From Massilia eburnea (GTDB taxonomy: Bacteria > Pseudomonadota > Gammaproteobacteria > Burkholderiales > Burkholderiaceae_D), in the NCBI RefSeq assembly GCF_009720745.1, contig NZ_WNKX01000037.1, positions 1-37,415 of the forward strand: a DNA stretch of 37,415 bases, given 5' to 3'. Shown piece after piece: positions 15,332 through 24,600 of the stretch (the stretch's first letter is position 1; the number at the start of each line of letters is the position of its first letter). Under the pieces are notes generated by a model. That model was given only the letters and a program-made list of their open reading frames with translations. It made no database searches and was not told where the DNA came from. A program made the position numbers and the translations under genes.

Positions 15332-15339
15332 TGCAGTGA

Positions 15340-16152
15340 CTATTCGTACATTGGCCCTTGGATTACAAATGGGCCGCCCTGGTATTTGCTGGGTTCGTCG
15401 TCATCGGCGGGGTAGCCGGCGAACGGGAACAGGTGCTCATGCTCGCGAGAGCTGTGCTTTGGACGGAAGCCCAGGTGGCCGGCCTTGCTGTTGTCCCACC
15501 AGTTGGCGTCGTTGTCGGACATGCCGTACACGATGGTATGGCCGACGCGCGGCGTCACCAGCGAACAGCGCAGCAGTTCGACCAGGTCGTCCGGGTGCAT
15601 ATAGGTGCGCAAGATGCGGTGCGTCTTCGGCACTTCCATCACCGAGCCGATGCGGATGCAGACGGTCTCGATGCCGAAACGGTCCCAGTAATAGCGCGAC
15701 ATCTGCTCGCCGAAGACTTTGGACAGGCCGTAGTAGCCGTCCGGGCGGGTAGGGCTGTCGGCGTCGAGGTGCACGGTGGTCGGGTGGAAGCCGATCGCAT
15801 GGTTGGAGCTGGCAAACACGATGCGTTTCACGCCGGCCTTGTGCGCCGCTTCGTACAGGTTCTTCAAGCCGATGATGTTGGCCTGCAGGATCGGGTCCCA
15901 GCGGTCCTCCACGGATATGCCGCCGAAGTGCAGCACGGCGTCCACGCCTTCGAGCAGGGCAAGCATGCCGTCGCGATCGGCCAGGTCGCAGTGGACGACT
16001 TCTTCGCCGGCACGTGCTTCGCCGAGGTTGGCGCGATCCGACAGGCGTACCACGTCAGCCCAGGCGCCAATGCGTTCACGCAGCTGCTTGCCAAGGCCGC
16101 CGGCAGCGCCGGTCAGTAGAATGCGACGAAACGGTTTCTTTTGTGCTTCCAT
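15340..16152 (-). CDS. udh: uronate dehydrogenase (NAD-dependent SDR)
   Basis: 270 residues. Rossmann fold with LLTGAAGGLGKQLR near the N-terminus; HFGGISVEDRWDPILQANI and VFASSNHAIGF, both very characteristic of Udh; and the catalytic YYGLSKVFGE (Tyr and Lys). Udh oxidises D-glucuronate or D-galacturonate to the aldaro-lactone with NAD+. I start at ATG 16152, preceded by GGGAG, giving the normal length. The frame is open to 16296 but that extension crosses the operator at 16190-16201. Neighbouring GH88/GH105 genes would supply uronic acids, although unsaturated uronates themselves are handled by a different (KduI/KduD-type) route not seen here. Confidence 0.88.
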   Translation of the reverse strand: MEAQKKPFRRILLTGAAGGLGKQLRERIGAWADVVRLSDRANLGEARAGEEVVHCDLADRDGMLALLEGVDAVLHFGGISVEDRWDPILQANIIGLKNLYEAAHKAGVKRIVFASSNHAIGFHPTTVHLDADSPTRPDGYYGLSKVFGEQMSRYYWDRFGIETVCIRIGSVMEVPKTHRILRTYMHPDDLVELLRCSLVTPRVGHTIVYGMSDNDANWWDNSKAGHLGFRPKHSSREHEHLFPFAGYPADDDEPSKYQGGPFVIQGPMYE

Positions 16153-16189
16153 GTGGCTCTCCCTCAATCGCTGTAGTTTGCCTTGCAAT

Positions 16190-16201
16190 GATAACGTTAA
16201 C
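16190..16201. promoter_or_regulatory. operator GATAACGTTAAC (LacI-type)
   Basis: Palindrome of the same class, 37 bases upstream of the udh start, placing udh in the same predicted regulon as agaS and the GH88/GH105 genes. Weaker partial matches lie further upstream (near 16227 and 16262). The remaining intergenic sequence to 16399 shows no other feature I can support. Confidence 0.55.
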
Positions 16202-16399
16202 TCATGGGCGGCGCCAGCATTTTCGCTGACAACGTTTCCGGCTAAAAATACCTGCGATGAGTTGTTAACGGTTTCTGTGGAAAAGTCTGTTAACAAGGCT
16301 TAGGCCGCTAATTTAAGTTGTTGATTTCAATGCGGAAAAATTCACTGCGCAAATTTGTGGCATTCGGGCATAATTGTTGAAAATTTAAGGAGCACGCTG

Positions 16400-17056
16400 A
16401 TGCCTCGAAGCTTGTTATTTCTGCTCGCGCTTTGCTGCGCACCCGTAGGCGCCACCGACATCAAGGTCGGCGCACCCTTGCCGCGCATGTCGCTGGTCAA
16501 GGAAGGCGCCCACCACTGGCTGCGCTACTGGCGCAATGGCGAAGTCAATACGCCGGTCGACATCTGGACACGTGAAGTGCGCTATACGCCGGCGGGCATG
16601 CAGATCCGCCAGCGCTGGGACGGCGTCAATACCCTGGTGCTGCTTGACTCCTGGTTCGACAAGGACACCTTCAAGCCGCGCACCCATCACCGGATTCGCG
16701 AAAAGGACGGCAAGCGCACAGAAGAGAATTTCGATTTCAGCGCCTATGAGCCGACCTTCAACTTCGAGACCGATATCGAATTCCTGCAGGCCTTGCCGCT
16801 GGCCGAAGGCTACGAAGCGAGCATCATGTTCTATCACCCGGGCGGCCCGGCGCCGGCGCGCTACACCTGGAAAGTGGTGGGCAGCGAAATCATCCAGGGC
16901 CCGCAAGGCGCAGTCGATTGCTGGCTGCTGACAACCGACTACAACCGGCCCGGCACCGTCGCCAGGTTCTGGATGGCGAAAGCCACGCAACTGCTGGTAC
17001 GGCAGGAGGCAACTGCGCCGGACGGCAAGGTGATGGTCAAATCGCTGCTGGACTGA
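16400..17056 (+). CDS. exported protein of unknown function
   Basis: 218 residues with a signal peptide (MPRSLLFLLALCCAPVGA, cut before TDIKVG). AAGGAG lies 7-8 bases before the ATG. The mature part is rich in beta-strand-like alternation and aromatic residues, with regularly spaced strand patterns such as MQIRQRWDGVNTLVLLDSWF and YTWKVVGSEII. It reads like a periplasmic beta-sandwich or barrel protein, broadly similar in style to DUF3108-type proteins. I do not recognise the family with confidence. It is convergent with, and overlaps by 20 bases, the membrane-protein gene downstream. No operator of the neighbouring sugar regulon lies immediately upstream, so its link to that locus is unclear. 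Confidence 0.7.
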   Translation: MPRSLLFLLALCCAPVGATDIKVGAPLPRMSLVKEGAHHWLRYWRNGEVNTPVDIWTREVRYTPAGMQIRQRWDGVNTLVLLDSWFDKDTFKPRTHHRIREKDGKRTEENFDFSAYEPTFNFETDIEFLQALPLAEGYEASIMFYHPGGPAPARYTWKVVGSEIIQGPQGAVDCWLLTTDYNRPGTVARFWMAKATQLLVRQEATAPDGKVMVKSLLD

Positions 17057-17537
17057 GGCAGCGCTCGCGCCGCAAGGCGCAATTGACATGGACCACAAGA
17101 CTCACCAGCCCCACCAGGTAGTGTGGGACCAGGAGCATGCGGAAGACTGAGTCCGGATAGTATCCACCGATGGCGAATTTGAGATCGGTGTCGATGCCCA
17201 TCACGCCGCGCGCAATCATGACGGCGCTGACGTGCGCCAGCAGGAAGTAAGCCAGGCCGGCTCCCGACAGGAGTTGCGCGCGGCGCTTGCGATCGCGCCA
17301 ATTGCCCCAGCCCTGGCGCAGCATGCGCATGCCGGAAACCACCTGCACCAGCACGCAAGCGATCAGCAGCGCTTCCATCGGCGGAAAGCGGTACACGATG
17401 CGCAATGCGTCGAGCAATTGCCTGTGCGCGGCCGCTCCGGCCAGCGCCATCAGGTTGTTGACCATATGGGCCAGCACGAAGCTGCCGAGAATGGCGCCTG
17501 ATACGCGGTGGAGACGGCGAAAGCGAATGGAATCCAT
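17037..17537 (-). CDS. four-helix membrane protein, possible b-type cytochrome
   Basis: 166 residues, four predicted membrane helices at about 12-32, 54-71, 88-110 and 134-152. Histidines fall in or next to helices: His10 and His24 (LHRVSG ... AHMVNN), His102 (LLAHVSA), His139 and His150 (PHYLVG ... VVHVNC). The opening 'LHRVSG..L..F..AH..N' resembles succinate dehydrogenase/fumarate reductase membrane subunits, so heme b binding is plausible, but no Sdh partners are nearby. It is divergent from an AraC-type regulator 61 bases away, which may control it. No clear ribosome-binding site. Function unknown. Confidence 0.65.
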   Translation of the reverse strand: MDSIRFRRLHRVSGAILGSFVLAHMVNNLMALAGAAAHRQLLDALRIVYRFPPMEALLIACVLVQVVSGMRMLRQGWGNWRDRKRRAQLLSGAGLAYFLLAHVSAVMIARGVMGIDTDLKFAIGGYYPDSVFRMLLVPHYLVGLVSLVVHVNCALRRERCLSPAAI

Positions 17538-17598
17538 GATAGTGTGTCCGTTGTTTGAATGGTCACCACTTTATGCGGCGCTTGCGCCGAAGTATTGA

Positions 17599-18399
17599 AT
17601 GAATCCGTCAACCACCTTGCTGCTGCCGCCCCCTGAATTGCAGGGTTGCGTACGTGCTTTCATTTCGCGCGACACGACCGGTTCGGCGCTCTCGATGGCG
17701 GAGCGCCTGAACCGCTTTCCGTCGACGCCGCTGTGCACCCTCACCTGGTTCTTGTCAGGCAAGGCGATTACGGTCGAACCAGAGGAGGGGGTACTGCTTG
17801 GCCGCATCGTCGCCAGCGGTCCGTTGACACGCCCGGTGGTCACCTTCAATCCCGGACCGGTGCGCGCATTCATGGCCGTCTTTTATCCCTCCGCCTGGCA
17901 CCAGATGTGCGGCCTGGACCCGGGCGATATCGTGGACTGCTTCATCGAGCCGTCACGCCTTGGCCCAGGCTGGATGGAAATGGCGCAGGCGGTGCTGCAA
18001 GCGCCCGATGACGGTGCGCGTGTCGCATTGCTGGCCGCGTTCTTCAAGCCGCGCTGGACACCTGCCGCGACGCAGCCTGCCGCATCGTGGCTGGAACGGC
18101 TGAAAGAAGCTGCGCACGCAGGCGCCGGCGCCAGCGCCCGCAGCATCGAACGCCGCTTCAAGGCGATCGGCGGGCAGCCGCTGCGCACCTTGCGCCGCCT
18201 TGACCGCGCCGAACGCACCCTGGCCGACGTGCATGTCGCCGCAGCGCACGGCGAACTGGCGTGGTCCGACATCGCCGCCGAAGCCGGCTATTCCGACCAG
18301 GCGCACCTGTGCCGTGAAGTGCGGGCCATCACCGGCGCGACACCGGCCATGCTGGCGCGCGGCGACGAAAGTTTCTGGCTCTACCGGATCTGGCGCTAA
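17599..18399 (+). CDS. AraC-family transcriptional regulator
   Basis: 266 residues. The C-terminal part (about 180-255) carries two helix-turn-helix units of the AraC/HTH_18 type: RSIERRFKAIGGQPLRTL, then LAWSDIAAEAGYSDQAHLCRE, with the family's 'A..aGysDqaHl.re' pattern. The N-terminal 160 residues form an unassigned ligand or partner domain. Genes of this layout often control the divergently oriented neighbour, here the four-helix membrane protein. A small hairpin GGCGC-TT-GCGCC (17577-17588) lies just before the start. The effector cannot be told from sequence. Confidence 0.85.
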   Translation: MNPSTTLLLPPPELQGCVRAFISRDTTGSALSMAERLNRFPSTPLCTLTWFLSGKAITVEPEEGVLLGRIVASGPLTRPVVTFNPGPVRAFMAVFYPSAWHQMCGLDPGDIVDCFIEPSRLGPGWMEMAQAVLQAPDDGARVALLAAFFKPRWTPAATQPAASWLERLKEAAHAGAGASARSIERRFKAIGGQPLRTLRRLDRAERTLADVHVAAAHGELAWSDIAAEAGYSDQAHLCREVRAITGATPAMLARGDESFWLYRIWR

Positions 18400-18421
18400 G
18401 CCGTCCTTAAGCCATGTGCGC

Positions 18422-18450
18422 TTGTTTCGACGATTGAACCGCGATATGAT
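18422..18450 (+). promoter_or_regulatory. sigma70-type promoter of the cus operon
   Basis: TTGTTT (18422-18427), exactly 17 bases, then TATGAT (18445-18450). Transcription would begin 6-7 bases further on, at the ATG at 18457, implying a leaderless mRNA. No Shine-Dalgarno sequence is present before that ATG. Confidence 0.6.
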
Positions 18451-18456
18451 CCCCGC

Positions 18457-18831
18457 ATGAAACTCCGCCGGACTTCCAGGATCGTGGCCGCAATGGTGGC
18501 GCTATTCAGCATGCTGTTCATGCAGCTTGCGGTGGCGTCGTACGCATGCCCATCGGCCGGAAAGCCCGCCGCCAACGGCTCACCGTGCGCCGGCATGGAC
18601 CCGGCCCAGCCAAGCCTGTGCAAAGCCAAGGCGGTCAACCTGGCCGCCAAGCAGTCGCTTGACAAGCCGGACCTGCCGCCCATCCTGCCTTTCGTGGCAG
18701 CCGACCTGGCCGGGACCGTGGTTGCCGATGCCTGGACGCCGGAAACGATGGAACTGGCCGTGTCCCCGCCAAGCCTGGCGCGAAGTTTATCCCCGCCGCA
18801 CTCCATAGAGCATTGTTGTTTCCTGAATTGA
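18457..18831 (+). CDS. small exported Cys-containing protein heading the cus operon
   Basis: 124 residues. A signal peptide spans about 1-29 (MKLRRTSRIVAAMVALFSML and on to AVASYA). Five cysteines (31, 44, 55, and the pair 120-121 in HCC near the C-terminus), with CAGMDPAQ between two of them. No enzyme motif. It is first in a copper/silver efflux operon, 78 bases before the TolC-type gene, so a periplasmic metal-binding or sensing role is reasonable but inferred. The family is not named. Start at ATG 18457, apparently leaderless. Confidence 0.65.
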   Translation: MKLRRTSRIVAAMVALFSMLFMQLAVASYACPSAGKPAANGSPCAGMDPAQPSLCKAKAVNLAAKQSLDKPDLPPILPFVAADLAGTVVADAWTPETMELAVSPPSLARSLSPPHSIEHCCFLN

Positions 18832-18908
18832 CTTTCCAGATTGCCTGATGCCGTCTCGCGCATGCCTGCATGGCAAGCGCGTGGTTTCCTTTGCATTCTG
18901 GAGGTTTC

Positions 18909-20174
18909 ATGTTTTCCCCTCATATCTGGCGCCGCCTTGCGACCGGCTGCGCCTTGGCCTTCGCCGCTGGCGCGAGCCTGGCGGCGGCGCCGCTGACATT
19001 GCCGCAGGCGCAGCAGCGCGCGGTCGAACATTCGCAGCAGCTTGCAGCACAGGGCTTTGCCGCCGATGCAGCGCGCGAGATGGCTGCCGCAGCGGCCCAA
19101 TTGCCCGATCCGGTGCTGAAAGCGGGGGTCGACAACCTGCCTGTCAGCGGCGCTGACCGCTACCGTATTGGCGCCGATTCCATGACCATGCGCCGTATCG
19201 GCATCGCGCAGGAGCTGACCAGCAGCGAAAAGCGCCGTTGGCGCGCCGCACGCTACGAAAGCGAGGCTGGGCGCAGCCAGGCGGCAGGGGAAGCGCTGGC
19301 CGCCGCCATTGAGCGCGACACGGCCATCGCCTGGCTCGATCGCTACCACCTGGAGCACATGGGCGCCGAACTGGCGCGCCAGATCGCCCTTGCGCGCGAT
19401 GAGATTGCAGCTGCGGAGGCGGCATATCGCGGTGGACGCGGCAACCAGGCCGGCTTGCTCGATGCCCGCGCCGCCTTGCTGGCGCTGGAAGACCGCGCCA
19501 CCGAACTTGGGCAGCAAACGCGCAACGCGGCCATCTCGCTGGCGCGCTGGACCGGCGCGCCGCAGGACGTGGCGCTGGCGGGCGAACCCGATACCGGCAG
19601 CATCGCCATCAATCCTGCCGACCTGGAGGCGACGCTCGAGCATCACCCGCAGGTGGCGGTGCTGACGCGCCAGGCCGAACTGGCGCAGGCGGAAGCCGGC
19701 CTGGCGCGCGCCAGCCGCTCTGCCGACTGGAGCGTGGAAGTATCCTTGCAGCAGCGCGGCCCCGGCTATCCGAATATGGTGTCCTTTGGCGTGTCGGTAC
19801 CGCTGCAATGGGACCGCGCGCAGCGCCAGGACCGCGAGCTTGCGGCGCGCCTGGCCGCAGCCAGCCAGGCCCAGGCCGAACGCGATGAATTGCTGCGCGA
19901 GCACGTGGCGCAAGTGCGCAGCCAGCTCGCCGAATGGCAGGCGGGCCGGGAACGCATGGCGCGTTTCGAGAAGGAAGTACTGCCGCTGGCCAACGACCGC
20001 ATTGAAGCAGTTCTCGCCGCATACCGTGGCGGCAAGGCCAGCCTGGCCGAGGTGGTGGCGGCGCGGCGCGCGGAAAGCGAACAACGCCTGCAACTGCTGC
20101 AGATCCAGCGCGACAACGCGCGCACCTGGGCGCAATTGCGCTATATCCAGCCGGTGAAGGGGCGCCACCCATGA
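18909..20174 (+). CDS. cusC: outer-membrane efflux channel (TolC/CusC type)
   Basis: 421 residues. A signal peptide (about 1-25, ending ASLAAA) leads into two repeats of the outer-membrane efflux protein family, rich in long amphipathic helices (for example TLPQAQQRAVEHSQQL and, later, YRGGKASLAEVVAARRAE). It forms the trimeric outer-membrane duct of the CusCBA pump. GGAGG lies 6 bases before the ATG. An in-frame ATG at 18870 has no such site. The stop overlaps the ATG of the adaptor gene, so the three pump genes are translationally coupled. Specificity is inferred from the following CusA. Confidence 0.85.
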   Translation: MFSPHIWRRLATGCALAFAAGASLAAAPLTLPQAQQRAVEHSQQLAAQGFAADAAREMAAAAAQLPDPVLKAGVDNLPVSGADRYRIGADSMTMRRIGIAQELTSSEKRRWRAARYESEAGRSQAAGEALAAAIERDTAIAWLDRYHLEHMGAELARQIALARDEIAAAEAAYRGGRGNQAGLLDARAALLALEDRATELGQQTRNAAISLARWTGAPQDVALAGEPDTGSIAINPADLEATLEHHPQVAVLTRQAELAQAEAGLARASRSADWSVEVSLQQRGPGYPNMVSFGVSVPLQWDRAQRQDRELAARLAAASQAQAERDELLREHVAQVRSQLAEWQAGRERMARFEKEVLPLANDRIEAVLAAYRGGKASLAEVVAARRAESEQRLQLLQIQRDNARTWAQLRYIQPVKGRHP

Positions 20175-21655
20175 AAAAGAATGCAATGGTTGCCGCCATC
20201 GTGGCGGCCGGCGCGGTTGGCGCCATCGGCGTGTTGGGCGGCTACCAGCTTGGCAAGCGCCAGGCCGCCCTGGCGCCGGCATCCGCGCCGGATGGGCGCA
20301 AGCCTTTGTACTGGCACGACCCCATGGTGCCGGGGCAGAAGTTCGACAAGCCGGGCAAATCTCCGTACATGGAGATGCAGCTGGTCCCCGTCTACGCCGA
20401 TGAGGGTGCGCAGGACGGCGCCGTGGCCATCAGCCCTCGCGTGGAGCAGAACCTTGGCGTGCGTACGGCGCCGGTGACCAGCGGTACGCTGCCCTTGATG
20501 CTGTCGGCTGTAGGCAGCGCCGCCTTCGACGAGCGCACCGTCGCCGAGGTGCAGGCGCGCACCAATGGCTTCGTGGAACGCGTGCTGGTGCGCACGCCAT
20601 TGGAAACGGTGCGGCGCGGCCAGCCGCTGGTGGAAGTGACCATGCCGGAGTGGGTCGCCGCGCAGGAGGAGTTTCTTGCTGTGCGGCGCATGCAGGCTGG
20701 CGCATCGCCCGCTTTGCTGGCAGCGGCGCGCGAGCGCATGCGGCTGGCCGGCATGAGCGAGCAGCAAGTGCAGCAGGTGGAATTGGGCGGCCGCGTCCAG
20801 GCGCGCCAGCTCCTGGTGGCCCCGCGCAGCGGCGTGGTGACCGAATTGGCTGCACGTGAAGGCATGTCGCTGGCGGCGGGAACAACGCTCTACCGCATCA
20901 ATGGACTGGATACCGTCTGGATCAATGCGGAGCTGCCGGAGAGCGTCCTGGCGCAAGTGCCGGCCGGCGCCGCGGTCACCGCGCGTGCAGCGGCTATGCC
21001 GGATGCCGATTTGCGCGGCAAGGTGGACGCCATCCTGCCGCAAGTCGATCCGGTGACGCGCACCGTTCGTGCGCGGATCACGCTGGAAAATCCCGGTGCA
21101 CGGCTGGCGCCTGGCATGTTCGTGACGCTGTCGTTTACGCCGCGCCAGGGGCGTGCCGCGCTGCTGCTGCCGTCGGAGGCGGTCATCCGCACCGGCGCGC
21201 GCAATGTGGTGATGCTGCAGGAGGCGGCAGGCAAGTTCGTCCCCGTGCAGGTGGAACTGGGCGCGGAGGCAGGCGGCCAGGTAGAAATCCGCTCCGGCCT
21301 GCGGGAGGGCCAGCAGGTGGCCGTCTCCGGGCAATTCCTGCTTGACTCCGAAGCGAGCCTGAAAAGCAGCGGCACAAGAATGGGGGGCGCCGCTCCGTCC
21401 ACGCATCACGGCGAAGCGACGGTGGAGGCGCTTGGGCAGGATGGCATCACCCTGTCGCATGGGCCGATCGCAACGATGAAATGGCCGGCCATGACGATGA
21501 CGTTCAAACTGCCGCCGGGCGGCCTGCCGCTGCGTGTTGCGCCGGGCGAGCGGGTGACGTTTGATTTCACGCAGCAGGGGGACGGCAGTTTCCAGGTGAC
21601 GGCCATGGCCCCGGCGGCCGCGGCGCCTGCCCACCAGCACGGGGACGGCAAATGA
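20171..21655 (+). CDS. cusB: RND periplasmic adaptor CusB with fused C-terminal CusF-like domain
   Basis: 494 residues. A membrane anchor (about 5-25) is followed by the short metal-binding segment YWHDPMVPGQKF ... KSPYMEM typical of CusB, then the barrel-sandwich, helical hairpin (VAAQEEFLAVRRMQAG), lipoyl and beta-barrel domains of membrane-fusion proteins (RLAPGMFVTLSFTPRQG). From about residue 415 a further domain has LSHGPIATMKWPAMTMTF, matching the CusF copper chaperone with its His, Trp, Met, Met ligand set. It bridges CusA and CusC and passes Cu(I)/Ag(I) to the pump. Overlaps by ATGA with both neighbours. Confidence 0.9.
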   Translation: MKKNAMVAAIVAAGAVGAIGVLGGYQLGKRQAALAPASAPDGRKPLYWHDPMVPGQKFDKPGKSPYMEMQLVPVYADEGAQDGAVAISPRVEQNLGVRTAPVTSGTLPLMLSAVGSAAFDERTVAEVQARTNGFVERVLVRTPLETVRRGQPLVEVTMPEWVAAQEEFLAVRRMQAGASPALLAAARERMRLAGMSEQQVQQVELGGRVQARQLLVAPRSGVVTELAAREGMSLAAGTTLYRINGLDTVWINAELPESVLAQVPAGAAVTARAAAMPDADLRGKVDAILPQVDPVTRTVRARITLENPGARLAPGMFVTLSFTPRQGRAALLLPSEAVIRTGARNVVMLQEAAGKFVPVQVELGAEAGGQVEIRSGLREGQQVAVSGQFLLDSEASLKSSGTRMGGAAPSTHHGEATVEALGQDGITLSHGPIATMKWPAMTMTFKLPPGGLPLRVAPGERVTFDFTQQGDGSFQVTAMAPAAAAPAHQHGDGK

Positions 21656-24600
21656 TCGCGAAACTGATCCTGTGGTCGATCCGTAACCGCTTCCTGGTGT
21701 TGCTGGCGTCCGTGCTGCTGGCCGGCTGGGGCGCCTGGTCCCTGCAGCGCACGCCGCTGGATGCGCTGCCGGACCTGTCCGATGTGCAGGTGATCATCCG
21801 CACCAGCTTCCCTGGCCAGGCGCCGCAGATTGTGGAGAACCAGGCCACCTATCCGCTGACGACGCAGATGCTGTCGGTGCCAGGCGCGCGCACGGTGCGC
21901 GGTTACTCCTTCTTCGGCGACTCCTTTGTCTATGTGTTGTTCGAGGACGGCACTGATCCGTACTGGGCGCGCTCGCGCGTGCTCGAATACCTGAACCAGG
22001 TGCAGTCGCGCCTGCCTCCGCAGGCTCGCGCCTCGCTGGGACCCGATGCCACCGGCGTTGGCTGGGTCTTCGAATACGCGCTGGTCGACCGCAGCGGCAA
22101 GCATGACCTGGCGGAGCTGCGCGCCTTGCAGGACTGGTTCCTCAAATACGAGCTGAAGGCGGTGCCCAACGTGGCGGAAGTGGCCAGCCTGGGCGGCATG
22201 GTCAGGCAGTACCAGGTCGTCCTTGACCCGGCGCGCCTGCGCGCCTTCAATATCACGCACGGCAAGGTGATTGAGGCGATCCGCCGCGCCAACCAGGAAG
22301 CCGGCGGATCCGTGCTGGAGCTGGCGGAAGCGGAGTACATGGTGCGTGCCTCGGGCTACCTGCGCTCGCTGGAAGATTTTCGCCAGATCCCATTGGCGCT
22401 GGGCGCGGGCGGCGTGGCCGTACGCCTGGGAGACGTGGCGGCCATCCAGCTCGGGCCGGAAATGCGGCGCGGGATCGCAGAATTGAACGGCGAAGGCGAA
22501 GTGGCGGGCGGGGTGATCGTCATGCGCTCGGGGAAGAACGCGTTGCAGACCATCGACGCGGTCAAGGCCCGGCTGGCGGACCTGAAGGCCAGCCTGCCGC
22601 CGGGCGTGGAAATCGTGCCGGTCTACGACCGCGCCAACCTGATCCGGCGCGCGGTCGGCAACCTGGAAAGCAAGCTGGCCGAAGAATTCGTGGCCGTCGC
22701 GCTGGTGTGCGCGCTGTTCCTGCTGCACCTGCGCTCCGCGCTGGTGGCGATTGTATCGCTGCCGCTGGGCGTGCTGGCGGCCTACCTGGTCATGCGCTAC
22801 CAGGGCGTCAACGCCAACATCATGTCGCTGGGCGGCATTGCGATAGCCATTGGCGCCATGGTCGATGCGGCGGTCGTGATGATCGAGAACGCCCACAAGC
22901 ATATCGAAGCCTGGCGCCGCGAACATCCCGGCCGCGCGCTCGAGGGAGAAGAGCACTGGCAGGTGGTCGGCGCAGCGGCGGCGGAAGTGGGACCGGCCCT
23001 GTTCTTCTCGCTGCTGGTGATCGTCCTGTCCTTCATCCCCGTGTTCACGCTGGAGGCGCAGGAAGGCCGCCTGTTCGCGCCACTGGCGTTCACCAAGACC
23101 TATGCGATGGCTGCTGCGGCGGCGCTGGCAGTGACGCTGGTCCCTGTCCTCATGGGCTACCTGATTCGCGGCCGCATCCCGGACGAGCGCGCCAATCCGC
23201 TCAATCGCTGGCTGGTCGCCGCCTACCGTCCCTTGCTCGAGCGGGTGCTGCGCTGGCCGAAAGCCACGCTGGCGGTTGCGGCAGGCGTGGCGCTGCTGTC
23301 GCTGTTGCCGCTGGCGCGCATGGGTGGTGAATTCATGCCGCCGCTCGACGAAGGCGATCTGCTGTACATGCCGTCCGCCTTGCCGGGCCTGGGCGCGGGC
23401 AAGGTGCAGCAATTGCTGCAGCAGACCGACCGCCTGATCAAATCCGTGCCCGAGGTAGAAAGCGTCTTCGGCAAGGCCGGCCGGGCGGAATCGGCCACCG
23501 ATCCGGCGCCGCTGGAAATGTTCGAGACCACCATCCAGTTCAAGCCGCGCGAGCAATGGCGGCCAGGCATGACGCCGGACAAGCTGGTGGCGGAACTGGA
23601 TCGGGTGGTGAAGGTGCCGGGCCTGGCCAACGTCTGGGTGCCGCCTATCCGCAACCGGCTCGACATGCTGGCAACCGGCATCAAGAGCCCGGTGGGCATC
23701 AAGGTTTCCGGCCCCAGCCTGCAGGAAATCGACCGCATTGCAGGCGAAATCGAACGCGCCGTGCGGCCGCTGGCGGGCGTGTCGTCGGCGCTGGCGGAAC
23801 GGCTCAACGGCGGCCGCTACATCGACGTCGACATTGACCGTGCGGCAGCAGGGCGCTACGGCCTGAATATCGATGAAGTGCAGGGCGTCGTCGCCAGCGC
23901 CGTGGGCGGCGACAACGTCGGCGAAACCGTGGAAGGCTTGCAGCGCTTCCCGATCAACGTGCGCTATCCGCGCGAGCTGCGCGATTCGCTGGAGAACTTG
24001 CGCAACCTGCCTCTGCTGACCGAACGCGGCGCCCAACTGCGCCTGGCAGATGTGGCGGCGGTGCGCATCAGCGACGGCCCGCCGATGCTGCGCAGCGAGA
24101 ACGCGCGGCTGTCGGGCTGGGTGTATGTCGATATCCACGGGCGCGACTTGCGTTCCACGGTGCAGGACATGCAGCGTGCAGTTGCCGCCAGCGTCAAACT
24201 GCCGCCGGGATATTCGGTATCATGGTCGGGCCAGTTCGAATACCTGGAGCGTGCAACGGCGCGCCTGAAGGTAGTGGTCCCGGCTACGCTGCTGATTATT
24301 TTCGTGCTGCTGTACCTGACTTTCCGCCGCGCCGACGAGGCGGCGCTGATCATGGCCACGCTGCCGTTCGCGCTGGCCGGCGGCGTGTGGCTGCTGTGGG
24401 CCCTGGGGCATAACCTGTCGGTGGCGACCGGCATCGGCTTCATTGCACTGGCCGGCGTTGCAGCGGAATTCGGCGTCATCATGCTGCTGTACCTGAAGCA
24501 CGCCTGGGAAGCCCGCACTGCGGCTGGACGCAGCGGCCAGGCCGATCTTCTGGACGCGATCCGCGAAGGCGCCGTGCTGCGCGTGCGGCCGAAAGCGATG

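Noticed and set aside
16227..16273. Further operator-like sites near udh (ACAACGTTT, GTTAACGGTTTC)
   Set aside because: They share only the core and lack the outer symmetric bases. Too weak to count with the six clear sites.
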